Shown: positions 31,392 through 39,885 of the stretch, in pieces
Layout: each line of letters starts with the position of its first letter
Numbering within the stretch: the stretch's first letter is position 1
Assembly (NCBI RefSeq): GCF_900091855.1
Contig: NZ_FMCH01000543.1
Location: forward strand, 1 to 62,330
Length of the DNA stretch: 62,330 nt
DNA from: Streptomyces sp. DvalAA-14
GTDB lineage: Bacteria; Actinomycetota; Actinomycetes; Streptomycetales; Streptomycetaceae
Reading direction: 5' to 3'
The notes under the pieces: generated by a model
Seen by the model: only the letters and a program-made list of their open reading frames with translations
Databases searched by the model: none
Told to the model about the DNA's origin: nothing
Translations under genes and position numbers: made by a program

Positions 31392-31772
31392 GAGTGTCGG
31401 CGGGGGAGGAGTGGACCGCGCGCGATCCGCAGTGGTGGGCCGTACGTCTACGGCCGGCAACGGGTCGGCGAGCGCATTCCCGTGAGCGGTCCGTGCTGCA
31501 GGCACGGCGGGCGCGCTACGCGCTGCGGTTCGGGAGGCGGTGCAGTACATCAGCCTCCCCGTCAGCGGGTGCCCGCTGCCCGGCTCGACTCATGACGCAG
31601 CCGTCGGAGGATCCGCGACTCGGCGTCAACTCGGCGTCGCTGCCTGACTCCCACGGCAACCGGCAACTGGCAAGGGTCTCGGCCCGGCAACAGGGGTCTG
31701 TGCGAGTTCCGACACCGGCCGCCACGTGGGCGGATAAAGTTGGGGTCTGTGTACGGGAAAAGGGGAGGCGTC

Positions 31773-32156
31773 GTGGCGGTGGGGGGAATTTCTGTCGAAC
31801 TGGTACTCGACAGCGGGGATGGTGATCAGGAGTTCGCCGAGGAGCAACTTCAATATCTGCTGGACGAATTGAGCCAGCTGGACCTCGTGAGCATCGACCG
31901 GGTTCCCTCGTCCCCCCCGGCGCCGCCCGGCACGCGCAACTCGGGCGCCTTCGAGTTGGGCGCGCTGGCGATCGGCCTGGGCGGCAGTGGGGCCCTGCTC
32001 CCCGTACTGGTCGGTGCCGTCCAGGACTGGCTCGGCCGGCGCCGATCCGGCACCATCCGCCTCAAGATTGGCGACGACGAGCTGGAACTGACCTCCTCGA
32101 ACGACGAGATGCGGCAATTCGCCCTGGAGCAGTTCCTCCAGCGCCACGAACGGTGA
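31773..32156 (+). CDS. EACC1-like (effector-associated constant component 1) small protein
   Basis: A 127-residue protein. The first half is an acidic alpha/beta segment (ISVELVLDSGDGD, QYLLDELSQLDLVSIDRVP). A hydrophobic, probably membrane-embedded stretch follows (FELGALAIGLGGSGALLPVL), then a basic turn and a C-terminal strand-rich tail (SGTIRLKIGDDELELTSS). This layout matches EACC1, the constant partner of caspase or trypsin effectors in multi-gene actinobacterial conflict systems described by Aravind and colleagues. It ends three bases before the caspase start, so the two are co-translated. GTG 31773 follows GGGGAGG; GTG 31779 is an alternative start. Family assignment rests on pattern and context. 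Confidence 0.75.
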   Translation: MAVGGISVELVLDSGDGDQEFAEEQLQYLLDELSQLDLVSIDRVPSSPPAPPGTRNSGAFELGALAIGLGGSGALLPVLVGAVQDWLGRRRSGTIRLKIGDDELELTSSNDEMRQFALEQFLQRHER

Positions 32157-32159
32157 ATC

Positions 32160-33089
32160 GTGGCGAAACGCGCCCTGATCATCGCGAACAGCGTCTACGA
32201 AGACCACCACTTCGCTGCGCTCCCGGCAGCCGCCGCGGACGCGACGGCCCTCGCTGAGGTGTTCGGCGACCCGGGCATCGGCGGCTTCGATGTCGACACA
32301 CTCATCGACATCGAACAACGTCCGGCGCTCCGCGCCCTCGAAGGTTTCTTCACCCGTGCGAAGCCCGACGACCTGCTCCTGCTCCACCTGTCGCTGCACG
32401 GCTGGAAAGATCTGCGCAACCGGCTGCACTTCGTCATGCGCGACACGGAACGCGACTTCCCCGGTGCCACAGCTGTCTCCGCCGAAATGGTCGGCAACTG
32501 GATGAGCGAGAGCCGCTCCCGGAGCATCGTCGTCCTCCTCGATTGCTGCTACAGCGGAGCCTTCGCAATGAACGCGCGACGCCGCGACGCCGGGACACCC
32601 GCCGTCAACGTCGCCGAGCCCTTTGCGGGCAACGGCCGGGTCGTGCTCACGGCCTCCACGGCCCTGCAGTACGCCCACGAGGGCGAGCGGGACGTCCGTT
32701 ACAGCCGCACGCCCGCCGAGCCGTCCGTCTTCACCTCGGCGGTGGTGGACGGGCTGCGCGACGGATCGGCGGATCTGGACGGGGACGGACTCGTGTCCGT
32801 CGACGAGCTCTACGCGTACGTACACGAGCGGGTGCGGCAGCGCGTCGGCGGCCAAACACCCACGCTCAGCGTGGACAGCGCGCAGGGCACGATCTACGTG
32901 GCCCGCAGTCCGCGCCACGGCGATGTCGACCGGCTGGCCGAGATGCGGACCGGTATGCTCGACGTGCAGGCATGGAAGCGCGTCGGCTCCCTTGCACCTC
33001 GTCGAGCAGTTGCTCGGCAGCGTGCGCGAGCCGTCCCGGGACGCGGCGCGCGCGGCCCTGCTCGGACTGATCGCCGACGAAGACCCTGA
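32160..33089 (+). CDS. Caspase-like protease, EACC1-associated; N-terminal part of a caspase-Hsp70 fusion
   Basis: Residues 1 to about 260 are a clan-CD caspase/metacaspase-like peptidase. RALIIANSVYED is strand 1; the catalytic His80 is in LLLHLSLHGWKDL and the catalytic Cys130 in VVLLDCCYSGAF. SADLDGDGLVSVDELYAYVH is an EF-hand-like loop followed by VRQRVGGQTPTLS. The frame continues sensibly to KRVGS (base 32990), then becomes low-complexity Arg/Ala to a stop at 33089. The alternative frame from 32992 continues as LHLVEQLLGSVRE into the Hsp70, so the real product is probably a fusion of about 855 residues and one base in the CCC at 32989-32991 is extra. The protease should cleave after a partner senses infection or stress. 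Confidence 0.85.
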   Translation: MAKRALIIANSVYEDHHFAALPAAAADATALAEVFGDPGIGGFDVDTLIDIEQRPALRALEGFFTRAKPDDLLLLHLSLHGWKDLRNRLHFVMRDTERDFPGATAVSAEMVGNWMSESRSRSIVVLLDCCYSGAFAMNARRRDAGTPAVNVAEPFAGNGRVVLTASTALQYAHEGERDVRYSRTPAEPSVFTSAVVDGLRDGSADLDGDGLVSVDELYAYVHERVRQRVGGQTPTLSVDSAQGTIYVARSPRHGDVDRLAEMRTGMLDVQAWKRVGSLAPRRAVARQRARAVPGRGARGPARTDRRRRP

Positions 33090-34725
33090 AGTTGCCCGGC
33101 GGGCACGGGAGTTATGGCATCGACGGGGGCTCGGCGAGATCCCCACGGCTCGGGCCCTGCGCCCGTCCCGCCCGCCGGCACGTCGGCCGGACGCGCCCCG
33201 CCGCCCGTTCGTCGGCATCGATTTCGGTACGACGAACTCGGCAATCGGCGTCTTCGAGGGCGGCGATGTCCGGCTGATCCCCAATGCCGAAGGGGCGCTC
33301 ACCACGCCGAGCCTTGTGGCTGTCACCGCCGAGGGACGAATCCTGGTGGGCACGGCCGCCAAGCGGCAGGCGATCACCAACCCCGAGTACACGGTGCGGT
33401 CAGTGAAATTGAAGCTGGGCACGGACTGGAGCATCACGCGGGGTGCGGTACGGCTGACGGCCGAGGAGGTCGCCCAGCTGATCCTCACCCGGCTGCGGGA
33501 GGACGCCGAGGCCTACCTCGGAGGGCCACTCGGCGCCGCGGTGCTGACCGTTCCCGCGAATTTCGGGCTGGATGGCCGGGTGGCGTTGGTCCGGGCCGGC
33601 GAGGCAGCCGGGCTGCACGTCATCCGGATGGTCAACGAACCCACCGCCGCGGCAATAACGTACGGCCTGAACGGGCGCGAGAGCACGGTGCTGATCTTCG
33701 ACCTCGGTGGTGGCACCCTCGATGTCTCCCTCATCGAAGCCTCCTCAAATGTCGTCGAAGTCAAGGCGACCGCGGGCGACAACCACCTCGGCGGCGACGA
33801 GTGGGATCTGCGGATCGTCCACCACCTGATCAAACGCGTGCAGGACCGGTACGGGGTCGACCTCACCCACGACGTCGCCGCGAGGCAGCGGCTGCGAGAC
33901 GCGGCCGAGACGGCGAAAATCGAACTGTCGTCGGCGGGCATCACGTCCCTCCGACTGCCCTACCTCGCCACCGGCCCGCAGGGACCGCTGCACGTCGACG
34001 AGGTGCTGACCCGTGCGGAGTTCGAGGCATTCACCCAGGACCTGCTGGAACGCTGCCGGCGGCCCGTCGAACAAGCCGTGCGCGACGCCGGGCTCACCCT
34101 CGACGAGATCGACCGGGTGATCCTGACCGGCGGCGCCACCCGGATACCCGCAGTGGGCGACCTGGTCCGCCGGATCACCGGCGACCGGGAACCGTATCGC
34201 GGTCTGATCCCGGAGGGCGTCGTCACCGGCGCCGCGCTCCAGGCCGGGGTGCTGTCCGGCACCCAGAAAGATGTGCTCCTCCTCGACGCCTCTTCCGCTT
34301 CGATCGGCGTCGAGGTGCACGGTGAGACGGTCTTCAGGCTGATCGAGAAGAACGCGACGATTCCCACAAAACGCAGCGAGATCTTCACGACACACAAGGA
34401 CAACCAGCGCACGGTGATCGTGCACGTCGTGGAGGGCGAGGAGAAAGAGCCGACGCGGAACCGGACCCTGGCGGTCCTCGAGCTGGCCCTTGCGCGCTCC
34501 CGCAAGGCCCTGCCTCGGATCGAGGTGTTTGCCGACTTCGATGCCAACGGCGTCCTGCACGTCACGGCCAAGGACCTGAGCACCGGCACAGAGGTGAGCG
34601 CCACCGCCAGCCACACCACCATGGAGAATGCGGCCGCCCTCGTCAGCTCCCCCCGCTGGACGGAACTGCGCGGTCTCACCCCTACGCCGGTCGAGCCCTC
34701 CGTGCCGCCGCCCGCCAAGGGCTGA
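32992..34725 (+). CDS. Hsp70 (DnaK-like) chaperone domain downstream of, and probably fused to, the caspase
   Basis: A helical linker (VEQLLGSVREPSRDAARAAL, HEAT-like) leads into an Hsp70 ATPase: FVGIDFGTTNSAIGVFEGG (phosphate 1), the VPANFGLDGR region, RMVNEPTAAAITYGL, IFDLGGGTLDVSLIE (phosphate 2) and ILTGGATRIPAVGDLV (adenosine). A short substrate-binding domain (about 34290-34620) includes LLLDASSASIGVEVHG, where housekeeping DnaK has LLLDVTPLSLGIE. The C-terminal lid is almost absent. TTG 32992 and GTG 33019 could start translation independently, but neither has a ribosome site, which favours fusion with the caspase. It may hold the protease inactive or recognise misfolded or foreign protein. 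There is no GrpE or DnaJ gene nearby. Confidence 0.88.
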   Translation: MHLVEQLLGSVREPSRDAARAALLGLIADEDPEVARRARELWHRRGLGEIPTARALRPSRPPARRPDAPRRPFVGIDFGTTNSAIGVFEGGDVRLIPNAEGALTTPSLVAVTAEGRILVGTAAKRQAITNPEYTVRSVKLKLGTDWSITRGAVRLTAEEVAQLILTRLREDAEAYLGGPLGAAVLTVPANFGLDGRVALVRAGEAAGLHVIRMVNEPTAAAITYGLNGRESTVLIFDLGGGTLDVSLIEASSNVVEVKATAGDNHLGGDEWDLRIVHHLIKRVQDRYGVDLTHDVAARQRLRDAAETAKIELSSAGITSLRLPYLATGPQGPLHVDEVLTRAEFEAFTQDLLERCRRPVEQAVRDAGLTLDEIDRVILTGGATRIPAVGDLVRRITGDREPYRGLIPEGVVTGAALQAGVLSGTQKDVLLLDASSASIGVEVHGETVFRLIEKNATIPTKRSEIFTTHKDNQRTVIVHVVEGEEKEPTRNRTLAVLELALARSRKALPRIEVFADFDANGVLHVTAKDLSTGTEVSATASHTTMENAAALVSSPRWTELRGLTPTPVEPSVPPPAKG

Positions 34726-35139
34726 GCCCGCGCCTGCGTATCACGCACGGCCCTTACGAGTTCGTGCATGGTTATCGGCAGCGCCCCTGCCGAAAAACTG
34801 GACTCACCGACGAGGCCACCATCACAGTCCTTCGGACAATCCAGCGGAAGCTGGCCCGGACAGTGGGCCACTACTACGGAAGACGTCCGGGCGAACAGCC
34901 CGAGGCGGACGATCGGCCCGGCTATGCGGTTGCGGACCTCAACTACCCAGCACCGACCGGATCCTCGCGAACGAGAACATCATGCGATCCGGTTGCCGCC
35001 GGGCCCGGCCATGACGGTGCCCGCCAAGCTCGCCAGCCCCGTCGCCGGCATCATCCCCGTCGCCCTCAGCGCCTGCGGGTGCCGATTGATTATCCGGCCT
35101 GGTCAAGCCGCGTGTTGGTACTCGTGAGGGGTTCCGCCG
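34726..35139. other. Intergenic stretch with a truncated lipoprotein-like leader
   Basis: No complete gene is seen. From ATG 35011 a frame reads MTVPAKLASPVAGIIPVALS then ACG, which looks like a lipoprotein signal peptide cut off after the lipobox by the adjoining transposase remnant. It has no ribosome site. Confidence 0.35.
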
Positions 35140-36090
35140 AGTCGGTCACGTCGGCGGACCTCCAGGTGCCTGTTGTGTCCTGGCAAGCTGATCGGCGTGG
35201 GTAGCAGGCGGAGCGGTGCGGCTTGCTGCAGGGTCCGGTGCGGCCGATGCTGGTTGTAGAAGGTCTCGAACTCGCGGAGCGCGTGGAGAAGGTGGCTCTG
35301 GTTCCGGATCGGGGGTTCTGTCGAGGAGTTCGTGCCGGCAGGTCTGTATCCAGCGCTCCATGATGGAGTTCATGCGCGGCATTCGGACACCGCTTTTGAC
35401 GACCTCGAGTCCGGTGTTGGCGAGCACGGCGTCGAAGGCGGCCGTGAACTTGGAGTCGCGGTCGCGGATGAGAAACCTGGCCCTGCTGCCTGCGTCTTCG
35501 AGGTCCATCACGAGGTTGCGTCCGAGCTGTAGCAACCGCTGAGCGGTGGGGTGTGCGGTTGCGCCCAGAATCCGGATGCGGCGGGTGGCGTGGTCGATGA
35601 CGGCGAAGACGTACAGATGTGTACCGGTCAGGGCGCGGGTTTCCTCCCACACGGTGGACGCGGCGACCTGGATACCCGGGCCGCGAGTACGCCGTGGATG
35701 CGTCGGTACCCCCAGGATGTGTTCTCCCGGGCCAGGCGCAGGATCAGGGCACGGATCGAGGGGACGCTGGGTGGTCGTCCGCGTCGCTTTGGTGCGCAGG
35801 TGGCGGCATGGCGCCGTTGGAGCAGGTTGCGGTGCCATCGCATGATCGTGTCGGGGCGTACCAGCAGCAGGAGTTGGCACAGCTTGTCCATCGGGAGGTG
35901 ATGGAGCAGGCCGGCGGGGATGGCGCGGTCGGTGTCGGTGAAGGCGGGCTTGCCGACTTGGCGTTGCAGGACCAGCAGCTGGTGCCGGAGGGCGAGGATC
36001 TCGATGTCCTTGTCGCGGTTGCTCATCGGCAGCAGGCGCAGGAGGGCGAGGGCGTTGGTCGTGGCGAGTAGGCCAGACGCAGCAGCACAA
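35140..36090 (-). pseudogene. Decayed IS3/IS481-type integrase-like transposase, copy 2
   Basis: Same transposase type as at 25.1-26.1 kb. The minus strand shows MSNRDKDIEILALRHQLLVL, LLVRPDTIMRWHRNLLQRRH and ENTSWGYRRIHGVLAA, then after frame changes HLYVFAVIDHATRRIRILGA, DLEDAGSRARFLIRDRDSKF and MNSIMERWIQTCRHELLDR. A deletion removes the segment between the helix-turn-helix part and the catalytic core. Both flanks differ from copy 1. Confidence 0.8.
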
Positions 36091-36309
36091 CAGATCATGA
36101 TGCCGCGCGCGGATGCCCTGTGCAGGTGAAGACATCGAGGGTGAGGAGCAGGCACAGCCGGAGACCGGCGATCAAAACCGTGAACTGGCCGGATGATTTA
36201 TCGGCACCCGCAGCGTTCGCCGACGCGGTCGACAAGAACGCCGCGAAGGCCGGGAGCCGTCGCTCCTGACCCGCACGATCCGGGGGTAGTCGCCCGCCCC
36301 GGCCTCAGG

Positions 36310-36562
36310 TCACCCTGTCTCAGGGTGCCGCTTCGCAGACGAGGGCGCAGCCGCTGAATCCAGACTCGACGAAGCTCGTTCCGTTGGGGCCGAGGCAGAT
36401 GTCGGACTCGTGGCCGGGTGATCACCTTCTTTTGTTCTTCTGAATCCCGATAAATATGATCAAGGCGACCACGGCCGCACAGCACAGAACGACCACAAGA
36501 TCCGTTCCTGGCCCACCAGGCAGCCGGCTTCCACCGACGGCGATGTCAATAGTGTTTCCCAA
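36310..36562 (-). other. Possible small membrane protein ORF followed in frame by a second short ORF
   Basis: On the minus strand TTG 36562, five bases after AGGAGG, opens a 46-residue frame (36422-36562). It has a short polar start, a hydrophobic segment (LVVVLCCAAVVALIIFIGI) and a basic QKNKRR end, like a single-pass membrane peptide. After its TGA the same frame continues for 33 codons with high GC third positions (ESDICLGPNGTSFVESGFSG, then CALVC) to another TGA. The second part may be an interrupted tail or a separate secreted Cys-rich peptide. No family is recognised. Confidence 0.35.
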
Positions 36563-36859
36563 TGGGTCCTCCTGAAGAAATGGCATACAACGCGGCTGGC
36601 AGCCCCACGTGTTGGTACGGCTACCACCCGCCGTTCAGGTCAGCCGGATACGAGGCTGGCGGCGTAATCGCCGGCGTAGGCGACACCGATAGTGCAGGCG
36701 GCCTCGGCTGGCGTGGACAAGCCGCCTGTGGGGACCTCGGCGTAACTGATCAGTAGTAGGTCGCGCCCCGGTGGTCACACCGATCAGCGTGCCCGCAGGA
36801 TCGCGGATCAGGCCGGCGGTGGTGCCGCCGGTGGTGACGGAGGCCAGGCCTTCCGGGCC

Positions 36860-37180
36860 AGGCGGGCACCGATTCGCCGATCGGACCCGGGTCCGGCATG
36901 CCGCCGTCCACGCACTGCTGACGGCGGGACACAGTCGGCGCTCGGTCCAGCGGCAGCTGGGGATGACCTACCGCACCGTCAAGCAGATCGCCGACGCCGC
37001 GACGCCGGAGGAGCTGTTTACCGGTCAGTGGCAGAGCTGGCCCTCCGTCCTCGACGAGTACAAGCACCTACTGGACGACCGCTGGGGGGAGGGCCGTCCG
37101 GACGCACTGCTCCGAACTCGACGCCCTCACCGGGCACGTCCGCTCCTTCGCGACCATGCTCACCGAGCGCGCAGGAGGCG
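36860..37180 (+). pseudogene. ISL3-family transposase fragment
   Basis: The plus strand reads HAAVHALLTAGHSRRSVQRQ, LGMTYRTVKQIADAATPEEL and LDEYKHLLDDRWGEG, the helix-turn-helix region of ISL3 transposases. It then skips to the C-terminal SELDALTGHVRSFATMLTER in another frame. The catalytic core is deleted. Confidence 0.75.
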
Positions 37181-37306
37181 GCGTTCGGATCGGGGATGAC
37201 GTGCTGGCGACCGCTACGGGTCGACCGGGGCCAGTCGAGAAGGGGGCCGGGCTGCTGCCCGGCCCCCTTCTCGGGTTTGCTTGTCACCAGATGCCGCTGC
37301 GCGTCG

Positions 37307-37324
37307 CTAAGGGCTGTCCCGTAA
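37307..37324 (+). repeat. Insertion-sequence end-like 18-mer, copy B
   Basis: CTAAGGGCTGTCCCGTAA, identical to and inverted relative to 30886-30903. It may mark the end of a lost IS5-group element. Bases 37325-37547 show no gene; an 8-bp hairpin (GGCGCTGG/CCAGCGCC) is at 37382-37403. Confidence 0.6.
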
Positions 37325-37547
37325 TCCGCGGTGGACCGCCCCGCTCGCTCTCCCACGAGGCCCAACGCGACTGACCACCTTGGCGCTGGCGGTCACCAGC
37401 GCCGGCAAGAACCCGCCAGGCCCTCGGGCCGACCCGTTCTCGCATCACCACGACCGCCCCGTCCGCACTTACGGGAGCCCCACAGCTGAAAGCCACTTCC
37501 GGCAATCTGCAACGTGTTATCGGAGTGGGGCAGTGGCAGAAATGTGA

Positions 37548-37577
37548 TTGAGCACTTCCGACTCCCGCCGCTAGGTT
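37548..37577 (+). promoter_or_regulatory. Probable promoter giving a leaderless transcript
   Basis: TTGAGC (37548-37553) and TAGGTT (37572-37577) are spaced by 18 bases. The GTG start at 37584 is only six bases after the -10 box and has no ribosome site, so transcription would begin at or next to the start codon. Confidence 0.5.
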
Positions 37578-37583
37578 CAGCTC

Positions 37584-38105
37584 GTGGAAGACATCGATGT
37601 GCTCGTCCTGCACGGATCGCCGGGCGCCGGGAAGACGACGTTGGCGCGGGCGGTCTCCGAGATGCTGCGGGAGGCCGATCTGTCTCACGGGGTGATCGAC
37701 CTGGACGAGATCTCGCTGGTGCACCCCTACCAGGGCCGTTCCTTCGCACGTGAGAACCTCAAGGCGATCTGGCCCCGCTACGCCGCGGTTCCCGGTCTCA
37801 GGCTTTTGCTGCCAAGCGTCATTGCGGACGAGGAGGAACTGAGGCTGCTGCGCGATGCCGTTCCCGGGGCGAACCTTGCCGTTTGCGAGCTGACTGCACC
37901 GGAGGCCGTCCTGAAGGAGCGGGTGACGGCGCGCGAGCCGAACGAGTTCTGGCAGGAGGGCCTGCGCGGCTGGGTCGATGTCTACCACGCGCGGGACGAC
38001 CTGGACAGGATCCGGGACTTCCTCGTCTCCACGTATGAAAAGTCGGAGGAGGACGCGGCTCGCGAGGTCATCGAAAAGGCCGGCTGGCTCACCGCCCGCC
38101 AATAG
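37584..38105 (+). CDS. Small P-loop NTPase/kinase (AAA_33/zeta-like fold)
   Basis: A 173-residue protein with Walker A HGSPGAGKTTLARAVSEML at residues 10-28, a conserved DLDEIS that could bind metal or substrate, and a lid-like Arg/Glu region (LKERVTAREPNEFWQEGL). Size and layout match small-molecule or nucleotide kinases of the AAA_33/shikimate-kinase-like group, common in Streptomyces and also used by some antibiotic phosphotransferases. The substrate is unknown. The gene is intact and lies between two transposase remnants. It has no visible ribosome site and is probably leaderless. Confidence 0.8.
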   Translation: MEDIDVLVLHGSPGAGKTTLARAVSEMLREADLSHGVIDLDEISLVHPYQGRSFARENLKAIWPRYAAVPGLRLLLPSVIADEEELRLLRDAVPGANLAVCELTAPEAVLKERVTAREPNEFWQEGLRGWVDVYHARDDLDRIRDFLVSTYEKSEEDAAREVIEKAGWLTARQ

Positions 38106-38337
38106 CCGCATGAGGGTTGATGCCCATCCACTTGCGACTTCGCGTGCGGACGCCACCCGCTGGCGCCCGCTAGCCCCAGCGGTCGGTGCGCGAACTGTGG
38201 CTGCCCCTGGCGTCCAGGCCGGGCCGGCCTCCGCTTCATCCCCAGCCGTTCACAGCTCGGGCCGCCGAGGGCGGTGAGGACGGTGGTGGGTGCGTCGCGG
38301 CCCACTCCGCGATCGCGGCCAGGGAGAGTACGCCGAC

Positions 38338-38721
38338 TGCCGCGCGCGGTTCCTGATCCGGGACCGGGACGGGAAGTTCATCGCCCTGTTCGACACCATC
38401 CTCGCCGACGTCGGGATCGAGGTCGTGCTCAGCGGCATCCCGATACCGCGGATGAACTCGATCATGGAACGGTGGGTGCAGACCTGCCGGCGCGAGCTAC
38501 TGGACCGCACCCTCATCTGGAACCACCGTCACCTGCTCCATGCCCTACGGGAGTTCGAACAGTTCTACAACGGGCACCGTCCGCATCAAGGCATCGCCAA
38601 CGCCCGTCCGTTGCACCCGTTGCTCGCGCCCATCACTGGTCCGGGGCAGATCTCCCGCCTCGACATACGAAAACGCCACCGACTCGGCGGCATCCTCCAC
38701 GAATACCAAAATGGCGCGTGA
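38338..38721 (+). pseudogene. Integrase-type transposase C-terminal fragment
   Basis: The plus strand reads FLIRDRDGKFIALFDTILAD, MNSIMERWVQTCRRELLDRT and FEQFYNGHRPHQGIANARPL, the C-terminal third of the same integrase family as the two copies on the minus strand. It lacks the N-terminal DNA-binding region and the first catalytic Asp. Bases 38106-38337 show no gene. Confidence 0.8.
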
Positions 38722-38815
38722 CCTGCACGGATGAGGTTTTCGGCAGCGGTACCCCACCCGGCGGGGATTCCTGCGCGCCCAGGGCCCCTCCGCCAGGCCC
38801 ACAAGCACCGTCAGG

Positions 38816-39151
38816 TCAGGTGGCGTCGTGGGCGGTAAGGGAGAGTCGCACGGTCTCCGCCTCGATGGCGATGTTCAGTGAAGCGTCCAGGCCTTTAGCG
38901 AGCTTTGCCAGCAACGGCAGTGTGGGGACGGTGTCGGATCCTTCGATCCGGGAGATCTTGGCCTGGGTCAGTCCGGAGCGCGTGGCCAGTTCGGTCTGGG
39001 AGAGCCCGAGCTGGATGCGGCGGTCGTAGACGGCCTTGGCCAGTGCCATGGACAGACGGTGCTCCTGGCGTTCGTGCTCGACCTCGGGCGATTCGCGGTA
39101 GCCCTCGAGTTGCTTGCGCTCGCGGGGGTCCGTAGCGTTCCGGCGGGTCAC
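38816..39151 (-). CDS. XRE-family helix-turn-helix protein (antitoxin-like)
   Basis: About 111 residues. A charged N-terminal helix (DPRERKQLEGYRESPEVEHE) precedes an XRE helix-turn-helix (LGLSQTELATRSGLTQAKIS, with RIEGSDTVPTLPLLAKLA). A short tail ends SLTAHDAT. This resembles the HigA-type antitoxin or orphan XRE regulators of Streptomyces. GTG 39151 is taken as the start because the frame upstream (to 39298) is a transposase N-terminal fragment; the exact start is uncertain. No RelE/HigB-like toxin gene is adjacent. Confidence 0.75.
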   Translation of the reverse strand: MTRRNATDPRERKQLEGYRESPEVEHERQEHRLSMALAKAVYDRRIQLGLSQTELATRSGLTQAKISRIEGSDTVPTLPLLAKLAKGLDASLNIAIEAETVRLSLTAHDAT

Positions 39152-39298
39152 GCCCCTGCACCCCGGCCGCACCCGGTGCAGAATCCCGCTGACCACCCGG
39201 CGGTGATCGCGCCACGGCGCGCAGCGGTTGTTGCCCGTCGGCAGGAGCGGCTCCAGACGTCGCCACTCCGCCTCTGTCGGATCCCCCCGACCAGTCAT
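39152..39298 (-). pseudogene. IS5-type transposase N-terminal fragment
   Basis: From minus-strand ATG 39298 the frame reads DPTEAEWRRLEPLLPTGNNR and VVSGILHRVR, the conserved start of IS5-group transposases, then continues in another frame as RDPPERYGPP before merging into the XRE gene. It is only about 50 residues long. Confidence 0.7.
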
Positions 39299-39333
39299 GC
39301 AAGACCAACGAACCAGCGGGCGCATGGGTGCGA

Positions 39334-39744
39334 TCAGCACCTGCGATGCCACCAGGCCAACTCCGGTTCTGCCGTGGGCTCGTGATGCGTTCGTGTGAGT
39401 AGCACCATGTCCAGGCGCTCGACCCGAACCCTGAGTTCGGCAGCGGCGCTCGGCGGAAGCATGAACAGAACGTCTTGCAGCTTGTCCCGGGCCCAGCCCT
39501 CGCCGCAGCACGGGCAGGTGAACTCCGCCTCCCACTGCCTCCACCGGCGCTTGGTGCCGTGGACGCGCACGGACCACACGCTCAGCGCCACTGACACGAT
39601 GCCCGGAGACGATCGCTCCCGTTCGAGCACACGGACGGCGGCGTTCGCCGCTCCCGAGAGACCCGGAACATCGCGATACCGCACCCAGGGTCTTCCCCAA
39701 CCGCGTTCCCGCGACCGAAGTGATGCTGGTGTTCTACGCGGCAC
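39334..39744 (-). CDS. Unrecognised protein with a CPCC metal-binding-like motif
   Basis: A 136-residue protein starting GTG 39744 after AAGGGG. The first part is basic (SRERGWGRPWVRYRDVPGLS), followed by a Val-rich strand region and EFTCPCCGEGW, a paired-Cys motif that could bind zinc if two copies meet. A Leu/Arg helix (PPSAAAELRVRVERLDMVLL) completes it. GC-rich third positions and even composition support real coding. Context is transposon debris and an XRE gene; no function is proposed. Confidence 0.6.
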   Translation of the reverse strand: MPRRTPASLRSRERGWGRPWVRYRDVPGLSGAANAAVRVLERERSSPGIVSVALSVWSVRVHGTKRRWRQWEAEFTCPCCGEGWARDKLQDVLFMLPPSAAAELRVRVERLDMVLLTRTHHEPTAEPELAWWHRRC

Positions 39745-39885
39745 TGCCCCTTCGGATGCAAGTCATGGAAAGCATCCTTGCACAGTCCAAGATCGACCGG
39801 ACAGAACCTCGTCTGCCGGGACACGGGAGTTGGCACCTGCCCACGCTGGTCGGCACCCCTCGGTCATCCATGCCAAGATTCGCCG

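Noticed and set aside
38816-39700. A single 294-residue minus-strand protein
   Set aside because: It joins a shadow frame, a transposase N-terminal fragment and an XRE protein; only the last 110 or so residues form a coherent gene.
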